Assembly: GCA_049509515.1 (NCBI GenBank)
Contig: JBEKZV010000013.1
Location: forward strand, 97,206-161,205
Source of the DNA: JBEKCP01 sp049509515
GTDB lineage: Bacteria > Planctomycetota > Planctomycetia > Pirellulales > Thermoguttaceae
Direction of reading: 5' to 3'
Length of the DNA: 64,000 nt
Shown here: piece by piece, positions 42,071-50,322 of the stretch
Layout: every line of letters starts with the position of its first letter
How positions within the stretch are numbered: the first letter of the stretch is position 1
Program-made: the position numbers and the translations under genes
Notes under the pieces: generated by a model
The model's input: only the letters and a program-made list of their open reading frames with translations
Told to the model about the DNA's origin: nothing
Database searches by the model: none

Positions 42071-43090
42071 TTAGCCGCCGGCTGTTGACGAGCCGTACCA
42101 GCGGTCGAGCACCGCGTGCCACTGGTCACGGGTCTTGGCCGCGGCGAAGCCGGCACGGACCTCGGTGTGCTGCGGATGAAGACGGGCGTACTTGATGCCG
42201 AACTTCCGCATCCGATAACAACCCCGCTTCGGCCCGTAGAGCGACTCGGCCATGCGATAGTGCTCGAAGATCACTTCCCGCTGCTCGGCCAGGCTCGGCG
42301 GGTCAAGCGGCGGGCCGTCGGCGGCCAGGGCGCGGACCTCGCGGAAGATCCACGGATTGCCGATCGCGCCCCGGGCCACGCTCACGCCGTCCACGCCGGT
42401 CTGGGCCAGCATGTCCAGGCAGGCCTGCGGGGTGAACAGGTCGCCGCTGCCCAGCACGATCCGTTGGCCCGCATGTTGCTTCACCTCGCGGAGGAACTCC
42501 CAGGAGCTCGGGCCCTCGTAGCGCTGGCGGACGGTCCGGCCGTGGACCGTGATCGCCGCCACGCCCAGCCGAAAGGCCCCGTCGAAGATGGCGAAGAATC
42601 GCTCGCGGCTCTCGGGCGAGTCGTCCATGCCGCGGCGCATTTTGACGGTCAGCGGAATCTCGGGCGGCAGGGCGTCGCGGACCCGCGCGACGATCTCCAG
42701 GGCCGTGTCCGGACGGCTGAGGAGATATCCCCCGCGGCACCGGCCCAGGACCTTTTTCACCGGGCAGGCGAAGTTCAGGTCGATCACGTCGAAGCCGGCG
42801 GCGGCCAGTCGCCCCACGGCGGGGGGGAACTGCTGCGGGTCGGCCCCCATGAGCTGCGCACCGCAGGGGTGCTCTTCGTCGGTCACGCGGAGGTATCGCC
42901 GGGCCTTGGAGCCCTTCGAGACGTCCAGTACGAACTTGTCCAACAGCACCTCGGCGATGGTATATGGGGCCCCCAATCGCCGGGAAATGACCCGCATCGG
43001 CCAGTCGCTATAGCCGCTCAACGCGGCCTGGACCACCGGAAAAGCGATCTGGACGGGGCCGAAATGGAGCGGGTGTAGGAGCACATTCAC
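42071..43090 (-). CDS. dus: tRNA-dihydrouridine synthase
   Basis: Reduces uridines in the tRNA D-loop using FMN and NADPH. The 339-residue protein is a TIM barrel with N-terminal VVQAALSGYSDWPMRVISRR, the catalytic cysteine in DLNFACPVKKVLGR, VKMRRGMDDSPE, AITVHGRTVRQRY, VLGSGDLFTPQACLD and VSVARGAIGNPWIF. The helical C-terminal domain is present. The length and motifs fit the DusB branch, but the exact paralogue is not decided. Its start codon lies at the edge of a dispersed CTCTCCC-type repeat shared with 55255-55303. Confidence 0.93.
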   Translation of the reverse strand: MNVLLHPLHFGPVQIAFPVVQAALSGYSDWPMRVISRRLGAPYTIAEVLLDKFVLDVSKGSKARRYLRVTDEEHPCGAQLMGADPQQFPPAVGRLAAAGFDVIDLNFACPVKKVLGRCRGGYLLSRPDTALEIVARVRDALPPEIPLTVKMRRGMDDSPESRERFFAIFDGAFRLGVAAITVHGRTVRQRYEGPSSWEFLREVKQHAGQRIVLGSGDLFTPQACLDMLAQTGVDGVSVARGAIGNPWIFREVRALAADGPPLDPPSLAEQREVIFEHYRMAESLYGPKRGCYRMRKFGIKYARLHPQHTEVRAGFAAAKTRDQWHAVLDRWYGSSTAGG

Positions 43091-43136
43091 CCCCGGGTAC
43101 CCACTTGTGGGTGCCTCTCCCAGAGGGACGAGGGGA
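43089..43136. repeat. Dispersed repeat shared with the 55.2-kb region
   Basis: CACCCCCGGGTACCCACTTG followed by TGGGTGCCTCTCCCAGAGGG matches 55255-55303 almost base for base. The copy here abuts the dus start codon and the promoter region of the gene at 43229. Confidence 0.8.
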
Positions 43137-43178
43137 GATTCTTGCCAGAAAGGGAATCTTCGGCCGGCCGAAAGCGAC

Positions 43179-43184
43179 TATAAT
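43179..43184 (+). promoter_or_regulatory. Perfect -10 hexamer upstream of the 43229 gene
   Basis: TATAAT at 43179-43184, 45 bases before the ATG. A convincing -35 box at the right spacing is not seen. Confidence 0.4.
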
Positions 43185-43228
43185 AAAGGGGCGCGGGACT
43201 GGTGAACACTCGGGGAGGAGAGGCCATT

Positions 43229-46200
43229 ATGGCGAGCGGTACGATTTCCCCCCGTGCGCGTAATGATGGGCCCCCCGCGGCACCGGTGCGGTATGAGGCC
43301 TTCATCGAGGGCCGCATCCATTATACCCGCCGCCAGGTGAGCACGGTGGACATCGCCACCGGCTTGATGGTCCTTGGGGCCGGCACGCTGGCGTTCCTGC
43401 TGGCGGCGGCCGTGCTGGACCACTGGGTGGTTGCCGGGGGCTTGGGCTTTTTCGCGCGGCTGGGGCTATGGCTGGCGGGGTTCGCCGCCGCCGCGGCGTA
43501 TTTCCGGCGGCACGTGCTGCCACCGCTGGTACACCGCATCAACCCGATCTACGCCGCCCAGACGATCGAGCGGAGCCGGCCGTCGCTCAAGAACAGCCTG
43601 ATCAACTTCCTGTTGCTCCGCGGCCACCGCAACGAGGTGTGGCCGGTGGTTTACCAGGCCCTCCAGCAGCAGGCGGCGGTGGACCTGTCGCAGACGAACA
43701 TCGAGGCGGCGGTCGATCGCGGCCGGGTGGTCCGCCGCGGTTACCTCCTGGCGGGACTGGTGGCCGCGTTTGCGATCTACCTGGTACTCTCGCCGAAGAA
43801 TCCGCTCGTTTCCGCCGCCCGCGTGCTCTGGCCCTGGTCGGCCATTCCCGCGCCGACCCGGGTGACGATCGAGGACGTTCGGCCGGGGGACACCGCGGCA
43901 TTCTTCGGCGATGCGGTCGAGGTGTCGGCCCTGGTGAGCAAGCTGCGGGAGGGCGAGGCGGTCACGCTCTGGTGCGGCACGGCCGACGCCGAGGGCCTCG
44001 ATCAGTCGCTGGCGATGAGTCCGGTGGGCGAGGGAAACCGCTACCACTCGACGCTGCCGCCGGGCGGGCTGGGCTTGCAGCAGGACATGCTCTACCGCCT
44101 CTCGGCCGGCGACTGCACCACGCCGGTGTTTCACATCGAGGCCCAGATCGCCCCCAGCATCCTCGTCGACGCCGTCGATTACCGCTATCCCCGCTACACC
44201 GGCCTGGAGAACCGGACGGTCCGCTCTTCTCGGGGCGACTTGAAGGCGATCGAGGGCACCCGCGTCATTCTGCACGCGGTGGCCAACCAGGACATCCGGG
44301 AGGCCAAGATCGACCTGAACTGCGGCGGAGCCAGCAGCCTGGCGATGCACAGCGACGGCCGCACGGCCACCGGCCAGTTCACCCTGGGTTTCGGGCCCGA
44401 CGGCCGGCCGCTGGTCGAGTCCTATCAGATCCTCTTCACCGACAGCCAGGGCCGGACGAACCGCCGGCCCGAGCGGTACCAGGTCGTGGTGATCCGCGAT
44501 CAGCCGCCGGAAGTCCAAATCGTCAGTCCCAAGGAAGAGGAGAGCGATGTGCCCTTGGACGGGCGAGTGGCGATCCGCGTGTGGGCCAAGGACCCGGATT
44601 TCGGGCTGCGGCGGGTGGCCGTGGCCGCCGAGCGGGACGGCCGCCGCCTGGCGATCCAGCCGCTCCTGGATCGCGTCCAGCCGGAGGAACCTTGGCAAGG
44701 CAAGTTCCAAAAGGATTATCTCTTCCGGCCCTCGGCGCTCGGGCTGAAGGCGGGCGACCGGATCAAGTACTGGGCCGAGGCCGACGACAATAAGGAACCG
44801 ACCTCCAACCACGTCGAGACCGCTCCGCCGCGGATCTTGCACGTGACCGGTCCGGAGAGCCCGCAACCGCCCCAGGCCGGCCCACAGCCCCATCCGGCAC
44901 GGGCGAAAGAACCGCAAGCCAAGCAGGATCGCGATGCAGGGCAGCGGAATTCCCCGGCCCAGCCGCGGCCGAAGGCAGATCCCGGCGAGGGCGAGCAGAC
45001 GCCGGACCCTGAACGGCCGAAGCCCGAGCCCGGCAACCCAGAGGGCCGGAAACCCGAGCCCGACCAAGTGGCCAGCCGCGACAACCGGAAGCCGGAGGAG
45101 TCTCAGGGATCCAACGAGGATGAGCAGGCCGAGTCCGCTGAGCAAGGCAGCCCTGCCAACCCATCCAACTCCGCCGATCCCAACGGGAACCAGAGCCCGC
45201 AGCCCGGAAGCCCGCAAGACAAACCCCAGCAGCGAATCGATCCCGACACGCAGCCGGGTGATGCGATACCAAAAATCCTCGAGCACGCCGAGAAGGAGAA
45301 GCAGCAGCCGGGATCGAAGGACCAGCAGAAGAATCAGCCCGGCAGCCAACCACAACCCGGCAGCCAGCCACAACCCGGCAGCCAGCCACAACCCGGCAGC
45401 CAGCCACAACCCGGCAGTCAGCAGCAACCCGGCAGCCAGCCGCAGCCCGGCAGCCAACCGCAACCCGGCAGCCAGCAGCAACCCGGCAGCCAGCAGCAAC
45501 CCGGCAGCCAGCCGCAACCCGGCAGCCAGCCGCAACCCGGCAGCCAACAACAACCCGGCAGCCAGCCACAACCCGGCAGTCAGCAGCAACCCGGCAGCCA
45601 GCAACAGCCCGGCAGCCAGCAGCAACCCGGCAGCCAGCAACAACCCGGCAGTCAGCAACAGCCCGGCAGCCAGCAACAACCCGGCAGCCAACCACAACCC
45701 GGCAGTCAGCAACAGCCCGGCAGCCAACCACAACCCGGCAGCCAACCACAGCCCGGCAGCCAGCCACAGCCCGGCAGCCAACCACAACCCGGCAGCCAAC
45801 CACAACCCGGCGGGCAGCAAGGCAACGACCAGGGGCCAGCGGGCGGACAGAAGCCAGAGGGGAAGCAGCCCGGCGGCCAGGAGTCGGCCGAGAACTCCGC
45901 GGGCGGTCCGCCCAAAGCGCAGGAGAAACAGCCACCCGGCGGCAAGGAGGGCGGCGACAATAGCCCGTCGGGGGGCCAGGAGAAGCAGGGCAAGCAGCCC
46001 GGCGAAAAGCAGGGCGGCCAGGACCCATCGGGTGGTGCGCTGACGCCCAAGCCGGACCCGAACCACGAGCAGAATCCGTCCCAGCCGGCCGCCGGCGGCC
46101 AGCCCGGAGGCCAAGAGAAAGAGAAGAAGCCCGGGACGACCGAGCCGGGCGGGAGCGAGGCCTCCCCCGGCAAGAAGCCCGAGCAGAAACAGCCGGCCAA

Positions 46201-47272
46201 CGGCAAGTCCGACCCCAACTCGACCGGCATGCAGAGCAACGAACCGCGGCAGCAAGACCCGGGCAAAGGGGGCGATCCTGACAAGGCCGGCCGCGGCGCG
46301 CCAGCCCCCCAGGGCGAGCGCCAGCCGGGCACTCAGCAGCCGGGCAGCCAGACCCCGAGCCAAGCCCCGTCCCCCGACTCGGCACTCTCTCCCAGCATCA
46401 GCCCGAAATCGTCCAATAACAATACCGCCGATTCACCCGGCGATCGCGCGGCCAAGAGCGGCGGGAAAGGGGGCGGGGAAGACGGCCACAGTGCGGGCAA
46501 GGGGAACTCCGGCAGCAGCTCCCCCAGCGATGAAGGCGGCAAGACCGGCACCGAGCGCGGACCCGGCGAGATCGGCAAACGGCCCGGCGACAAACCGGTG
46601 GAATCCAAGGACCCGTTGGGCACGGCCGCCGAGGAGACGGGCACCGGCGAGAGGCGGCACGAGCGGCCGGGCACCAAAGGCCCGCTGGCCAACTCGGACC
46701 ACCCGCCCAACGAGTCCGCCGAGAGCGGCGGGGCCACCAACCAGCCATCCCCCGGCGGGCAGGCCGGCAGCAAGCAGTCGGACCAGCCCGGCTCGCGCGG
46801 CAGCGGCCAACCCACCAGCGGCGGCCGGCCCGGCAACTCCGCCGAGGTCACCACGCCGTCCCGCGCCAAGGACCGCGGCGAGGACGCGGCCAATCGCGAA
46901 TTCACCCGCCAACAGGTCGATCTGGCTCTGGAGCACCTCAAGGACCAATTGGCCAAAGAGAAGCCGGAACTCTTGAAGGAATTGGGCTGGAGCCGCGAGG
47001 AGGCCCTGCGGTTCCTGGAGGCCTGGCGGAAGCGGGTGGCGGCCGCCCAGGAGTCCGGCGCCGCGAGCGACGCCGCCCGGCGGTCGGCGGACGAGGCCCT
47101 CAAAAACCTCGGCCTCCGCCCTGGCGGCACCCGCCTGAAAGGCGGCCACACGGCCGCCGACCAGATCCACAACCTCCGCGACGCCGGGCAGTTCAATCCG
47201 CCCAGCGACTGGCTGGACGCGGTCGGCGCCTATTCGCGGACCTTGGCCGGCCAGCGGCGGCCGGAGAAGTAG
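43229..47272 (+). CDS. Large membrane-anchored repeat protein (DUF4175-like)
   Basis: A 1347-residue protein. The N-terminus has two membrane helices (ATGLMVLGAGTLAFLLAAAV and FARLGLWLAGFAAAAAYF) and a third (YLLAGLVAAFAIYLVLS). An extracytoplasmic beta-rich region of about 330 residues follows, with the phrases IEDVRPGDTAAFFGDAVEVS and VDYRYPRYTGLENRTVRSS. Then comes a Pro/Gln/Gly/Lys-rich low-complexity region of roughly 700 residues, including 26 exact PGSQ[PQ]Q units. The C-terminus is a folded helical domain (FTRQQVDLALEHLKDQLAKE, DQIHNLRDAGQFNPP). The architecture resembles DUF4175 proteins; catalytic residues are not apparent. GGAGGAG precedes the ATG. It may span the periplasm or bind cell-wall material. 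Confidence 0.8.
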   Translation: MASGTISPRARNDGPPAAPVRYEAFIEGRIHYTRRQVSTVDIATGLMVLGAGTLAFLLAAAVLDHWVVAGGLGFFARLGLWLAGFAAAAAYFRRHVLPPLVHRINPIYAAQTIERSRPSLKNSLINFLLLRGHRNEVWPVVYQALQQQAAVDLSQTNIEAAVDRGRVVRRGYLLAGLVAAFAIYLVLSPKNPLVSAARVLWPWSAIPAPTRVTIEDVRPGDTAAFFGDAVEVSALVSKLREGEAVTLWCGTADAEGLDQSLAMSPVGEGNRYHSTLPPGGLGLQQDMLYRLSAGDCTTPVFHIEAQIAPSILVDAVDYRYPRYTGLENRTVRSSRGDLKAIEGTRVILHAVANQDIREAKIDLNCGGASSLAMHSDGRTATGQFTLGFGPDGRPLVESYQILFTDSQGRTNRRPERYQVVVIRDQPPEVQIVSPKEEESDVPLDGRVAIRVWAKDPDFGLRRVAVAAERDGRRLAIQPLLDRVQPEEPWQGKFQKDYLFRPSALGLKAGDRIKYWAEADDNKEPTSNHVETAPPRILHVTGPESPQPPQAGPQPHPARAKEPQAKQDRDAGQRNSPAQPRPKADPGEGEQTPDPERPKPEPGNPEGRKPEPDQVASRDNRKPEESQGSNEDEQAESAEQGSPANPSNSADPNGNQSPQPGSPQDKPQQRIDPDTQPGDAIPKILEHAEKEKQQPGSKDQQKNQPGSQPQPGSQPQPGSQPQPGSQPQPGSQQQPGSQPQPGSQPQPGSQQQPGSQQQPGSQPQPGSQPQPGSQQQPGSQPQPGSQQQPGSQQQPGSQQQPGSQQQPGSQQQPGSQQQPGSQPQPGSQQQPGSQPQPGSQPQPGSQPQPGSQPQPGSQPQPGGQQGNDQGPAGGQKPEGKQPGGQESAENSAGGPPKAQEKQPPGGKEGGDNSPSGGQEKQGKQPGEKQGGQDPSGGALTPKPDPNHEQNPSQPAAGGQPGGQEKEKKPGTTEPGGSEASPGKKPEQKQPANGKSDPNSTGMQSNEPRQQDPGKGGDPDKAGRGAPAPQGERQPGTQQPGSQTPSQAPSPDSALSPSISPKSSNNNTADSPGDRAAKSGGKGGGEDGHSAGKGNSGSSSPSDEGGKTGTERGPGEIGKRPGDKPVESKDPLGTAAEETGTGERRHERPGTKGPLANSDHPPNESAESGGATNQPSPGGQAGSKQSDQPGSRGSGQPTSGGRPGNSAEVTTPSRAKDRGEDAANREFTRQQVDLALEHLKDQLAKEKPELLKELGWSREEALRFLEAWRKRVAAAQESGAASDAARRSADEALKNLGLRPGGTRLKGGHTAADQIHNLRDAGQFNPPSDWLDAVGAYSRTLAGQRRPEK
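45338..45805 (+). repeat. 18-bp coding minisatellite, 26 units
   Basis: Exactly 468 bases hold 26 consecutive in-frame 18-base units (CCCGGCAGCCAACCACAA and close variants), each coding Pro-Gly-Ser-Gln-[Pro/Gln]-Gln. A 27th unit is degenerate (PGGQQG). Units differ mainly at third positions and at the Pro/Gln switch. Copy-number variation between strains is likely. Confidence 0.97.
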
Positions 47273-47351
47273 CCGAAGGCAGTGCGATAGGGCTCGTCAG
47301 TGGTCCGGCTATGGGCGGCGTTTCGGACGTTGGAAATACAGGCAGGCCGAG

Positions 47352-47816
47352 ATGTCCTTGTTCTCATGGTTCCGCCACCGCTCTCCGGGGCGAATGGGCG
47401 GCCAATGCGCTCCCTGGTCTCCGGAGACCGACAAGTTCGTCGCTCTTGCGGTGAAGAGCGGCTTACGTAATGCCGCCGAGTTGCGTGATGCCTTCAATGC
47501 CTTTCGGTGCGAAGTGCCGACGCCGCATGAGAATGGGTGTGCCGAATTGCACGAGTTCTGCAATCAGCTCGTCAAGAACAACGCGCTGACTCGTTGGCAG
47601 TGCGACAAACCCCTCGAGGGGCGGCACAGAGGCTTTTTTCTGGACACTTTCAAGCTGCTTCATCATGTGGGGTGTGATGAGACCTGCAGCAGGTATGCTG
47701 CGGAGGATATCCATACGAAACGTCGTGTAGTGTTGCGGGTATTGCCGCGTTTTGTCAGAAGGCGTGAGGACGGCCAGCCCAATTACGAGGTAGAGGAACC
47801 ACCGGCCGCCGATTGA
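47352..47816 (+). CDS. Planctomycete kinase-adaptor protein with vestigial N-lobe
   Basis: A 154-residue protein that resembles the first part of planctomycete Ser/Thr kinases. It has the adaptor region FVALAVKSGLRNAAELRDAF and NNALTRWQCDKPLEGRHRGFF, then the first strands of a kinase N-lobe, FKLLHHVGCDETCSRYAAE and HTKRRVVLRVLP. In real kinases this reads GxGGMSxVYxAxH and VAIKVLP. Here the glycine-rich loop is lost and the ATP-binding Lys is Arg. The chain ends soon after. It is either a remnant or a free-standing adaptor that could compete with a kinase. The frame is intact. HigBA lies 128 bases downstream. Confidence 0.65.
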   Translation: MSLFSWFRHRSPGRMGGQCAPWSPETDKFVALAVKSGLRNAAELRDAFNAFRCEVPTPHENGCAELHEFCNQLVKNNALTRWQCDKPLEGRHRGFFLDTFKLLHHVGCDETCSRYAAEDIHTKRRVVLRVLPRFVRRREDGQPNYEVEEPPAAD

Positions 47817-47908
47817 GGCCCGGCAGGGGCCAGCCGGGCCTTGCCGCGGGCTCACCCTCGCGCACCGGCAAATGCTATGCGTCAGCAAAACACGGCAAAA
47901 CCAGCCCC

Positions 47909-47937
47909 TTGACCATGTGCATCCCACGGGATAGGCT
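47909..47937 (+). promoter_or_regulatory. Promoter of the higBA operon
   Basis: TTGACC at 47909-47914, a 17-base spacer and TAGGCT at 47932-47937. The predicted transcript start is at or next to the toxin ATG at 47944, so the toxin mRNA may be leaderless. Confidence 0.5.
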
Positions 47938-47943
47938 GCATGA

Positions 47944-48234
47944 ATGGTCGAGATCCGTCAGTCGGAGGCGTTCGCCGCCTGGTTTCGCAAGCTGCGGGAT
48001 CGCCAAGCGAGGGCGCGCATCCAGGTGCGAATTGACCGCATGCAATTGGGCTTGGCGGGCGACGCAAAACCGGTAGCGGAAGGCGTCTCCGAATTGCGCA
48101 TCGACTACGGGCCCGGTTATCGAGTTTATTTCGTGCAGCGTGGTCGAGCACGGGTTATTCTTCTCGCTGGTGGTGACAAACGGACCCAACAGCGCGATAT
48201 CAAGAAGGCGATTGAATTGGCTCGCGGCTTGTAG
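47944..48234 (+). CDS. HigB-type toxin (RelE superfamily)
   Basis: A 96-residue toxin of the family often called addiction module killer protein. FAAWFRKLRDRQARARIQVR, VSELRIDYGPGYRVYFVQRG, VILLAGGDKRTQQRDIKKAI are the family blocks. The C-terminal GGDKRTQQRDI motif is typical. It is expected to be a ribosome-dependent mRNA endonuclease. The toxin-first order with the antitoxin gene 9 bases downstream is the HigBA arrangement. No Shine-Dalgarno sequence is seen, consistent with the promoter position. Confidence 0.9.
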   Translation: MVEIRQSEAFAAWFRKLRDRQARARIQVRIDRMQLGLAGDAKPVAEGVSELRIDYGPGYRVYFVQRGRARVILLAGGDKRTQQRDIKKAIELARGL

Positions 48235-48243
48235 GAGACCAAC

Positions 48244-48561
48244 ATGGCAAAGACCAAGACCCGGCCCTACGATGCTGCCGAGTATTTGGAGACCGAAGAG
48301 GATGTGGCGGCCTACCTTCAGGCCGCTCTCGAACAAGGCGACGCAGCGCTTGTGGTACATGCCCTCGGAAACATTGCCCGTGCTCGCGGCATCTCGCAGA
48401 TCGCCCGCGCAACAGGGCTTCGTCGTGAGAGCCTCTGCAAGGCGTTTTCCCCGGAAGGCAAGCCGGAATTTGCGACGGTGCTCAAGGTGGTCGAGGCCCT
48501 CGGCGTCAAGCTCCATGCCGAGCCGGCGCGCGCCCAATCAACCGCCGAGGCCGGCGGCTGA
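48244..48561 (+). CDS. HigA-type antitoxin with helix-turn-helix
   Basis: A 105-residue antidote of the family that pairs with this toxin type. The N-terminus YDAAEYLETEEDVAAYLQAA is characteristic. A Cro/C1-like helix-turn-helix follows (GNIARARGISQIARATGLRR, then ESLCKAFSPEG), and KPEFATVLKVVEALGVKL closes the fold. It should neutralise the toxin and repress the operon. Its ribosome-binding site TAGGAG includes the toxin stop codon, coupling the two genes. Confidence 0.9.
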   Translation: MAKTKTRPYDAAEYLETEEDVAAYLQAALEQGDAALVVHALGNIARARGISQIARATGLRRESLCKAFSPEGKPEFATVLKVVEALGVKLHAEPARAQSTAEAGG

Positions 48562-48656
48562 CGCCTCGCCGGAACGCAGCAGCCGGTGATGCGAAGCCGC
48601 AAGCGGCCGCCCGAATCCCCCACCCCCTACCCCCCCCACCCCCAATCCTTCCTTCC

Positions 48657-50273
48657 ATGTCCGCCGCCACGCCCCGCTATCTCGTTGCGTTCCACCCCAA
48701 GCGGGTGCCGCACGTCTTTACCGATCTGCTGATCATCGGCGGCGGGCTGGCCGGCGTGCGGGCGGCCCTGGCCGCCGATCCGCGGCTGTCGGTGATCGTC
48801 ATCGCCAAGGACCCGCTGGGGGAATCCAACAGCGCCCACGCCCAGGGTGGGATCGCCGCGGTACTGGATCCCCGCGACACGTTCGAGGCCCACGTGAAAG
48901 ACACCCTTGTAGCGGGGGGATCGTTGTGTGACCGTGAAGTGGTCCAGCGGGTCGTCCGCGAGGCCCCGCAGCGGATCGAAGAGCTGATCGGCTGGGGCAC
49001 CGATTTCGATCAGTCCGGGGGGCGGCTGGCATTGGGGCGGGAAGGCGGCCACGGCCACGACCGCATCGCCCACGCCCTGGGCGACGCGACCGGCAAGGAG
49101 GTCATGCGGGCGGTGGTCAAACTGCTGCGGGGCCTGAGCCACGTCGATTTCTGGACCAAGACCTTTACGATCGACCTGTTGACGCACGACGGCCGCTGCC
49201 GCGGCGCGCTGGTGTGGAACCACGACCACGGCAAGACGCTCGTCTGGGCCAAGCAGACGGTGCTGGCGACCGGCGGGGCCGGGCAGCTCTACCGCGAGAC
49301 GACCAACCCCGCCGGGGCCACCGGCGACGGCATGGCGCTGGCCTACCGCGCCGGGGCCGAGCTGTGCGACCTGGAGTTCGTCCAGTTCCATCCCACGGTG
49401 CTGTACATCGCCGGCGGCATCCGCCACCTCATCAGCGAGGCGACCCGCGGCGAAGGGGCCTGGCTGGTGGACCGCTACGGCCACCGCTTCATGGGCGACT
49501 ACGATCCCCGCGGTGAGCTGGCCCCCCGCGACGTGGTGAGCCTGGCCATCGTCAGCCAGATGGAGCGGACCCGGCACCCCAACGTGTACCTCGATCTGAC
49601 GCACCTGGACCCGGGCCGGGTGTTGTCGCGGTTTCCGGGCATTGCGGCCTTGTGCGCCGACTTTGCCCTGGACATTACCAAGCAGCCGATCCCGGTCCGC
49701 CCGGGGGCCCACTACATGATGGGCGGCGTCCGCGTGGATTTGGAGGGACGGACCACGCTCGCGGGGCTGTGGGCCGCCGGCGAGGTAACGGCCAGCGGCC
49801 TGCACGGGGCCAACCGCCTGGCCTCCAACAGCCTGCTGGAAGCCATGGTTTACGGGGCCCACGCCGGCCAGGGGGCCTCGCAGGCCGCCGCGGAAATGCC
49901 CGACAGTTTCGCCGCCGAGCCGTACAGCAATCCCCACGTCGAGCCGGCCAGCGAGCCCCTGAACCTCACCGACATCCGCAACGCCCTGAAGAGCCTGCTG
50001 TGGCGGAATGTCGGCGTGCGGCGCGATGCCGAGGGACTGGCCGAGGCCCTGGCGAACGTCAACCACTGGTGCGGTTACGTCCTGGGCCGGCAGTTCGCCG
50101 GCCCCAGCGGCTGGGAGCTGCAAAACATGCTGTGCGTCGCCCGGTTGATCATCGAGGCCGCCTCCGAGCGGACCGAGACCCGCGGGGCCCACGTGCGGAC
50201 CGATTTCCCCACCGCCGACGACGCCCACTGGAACCGGCACCTGACGTTCCGGCGGGACGACGGGGCCTCGTAG
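48657..50273 (+). CDS. nadB: L-aspartate oxidase
   Basis: Oxidises L-aspartate to iminoaspartate for de novo NAD synthesis. The 538-residue flavoprotein has the FAD-binding start DLLIIGGGLAGVRAALAA, then SNSAHAQGGIAAVL, the catalytic-region blocks ELCDLEFVQFHPTVLY and LISEATRGEGAWLV, APRDVVSLAI, and YMMGGVRVDLEGRTTLAGLW followed by GEVTASGLHGANRLASNSLLE. The succinate dehydrogenase flavoprotein shares the fold, but the length, the EFVQFHPT block and the lack of partner subunits favour NadB. No other nad gene is adjacent. Upstream is a short C-rich stretch without a clear ribosome-binding site. Confidence 0.95.
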   Translation: MSAATPRYLVAFHPKRVPHVFTDLLIIGGGLAGVRAALAADPRLSVIVIAKDPLGESNSAHAQGGIAAVLDPRDTFEAHVKDTLVAGGSLCDREVVQRVVREAPQRIEELIGWGTDFDQSGGRLALGREGGHGHDRIAHALGDATGKEVMRAVVKLLRGLSHVDFWTKTFTIDLLTHDGRCRGALVWNHDHGKTLVWAKQTVLATGGAGQLYRETTNPAGATGDGMALAYRAGAELCDLEFVQFHPTVLYIAGGIRHLISEATRGEGAWLVDRYGHRFMGDYDPRGELAPRDVVSLAIVSQMERTRHPNVYLDLTHLDPGRVLSRFPGIAALCADFALDITKQPIPVRPGAHYMMGGVRVDLEGRTTLAGLWAAGEVTASGLHGANRLASNSLLEAMVYGAHAGQGASQAAAEMPDSFAAEPYSNPHVEPASEPLNLTDIRNALKSLLWRNVGVRRDAEGLAEALANVNHWCGYVLGRQFAGPSGWELQNMLCVARLIIEAASERTETRGAHVRTDFPTADDAHWNRHLTFRRDDGAS

Positions 50274-50322
50274 GTGCGCCCGGGGGCTATCCAACCGCCC
50301 GACGGCAGCGTAAGATCATTTC

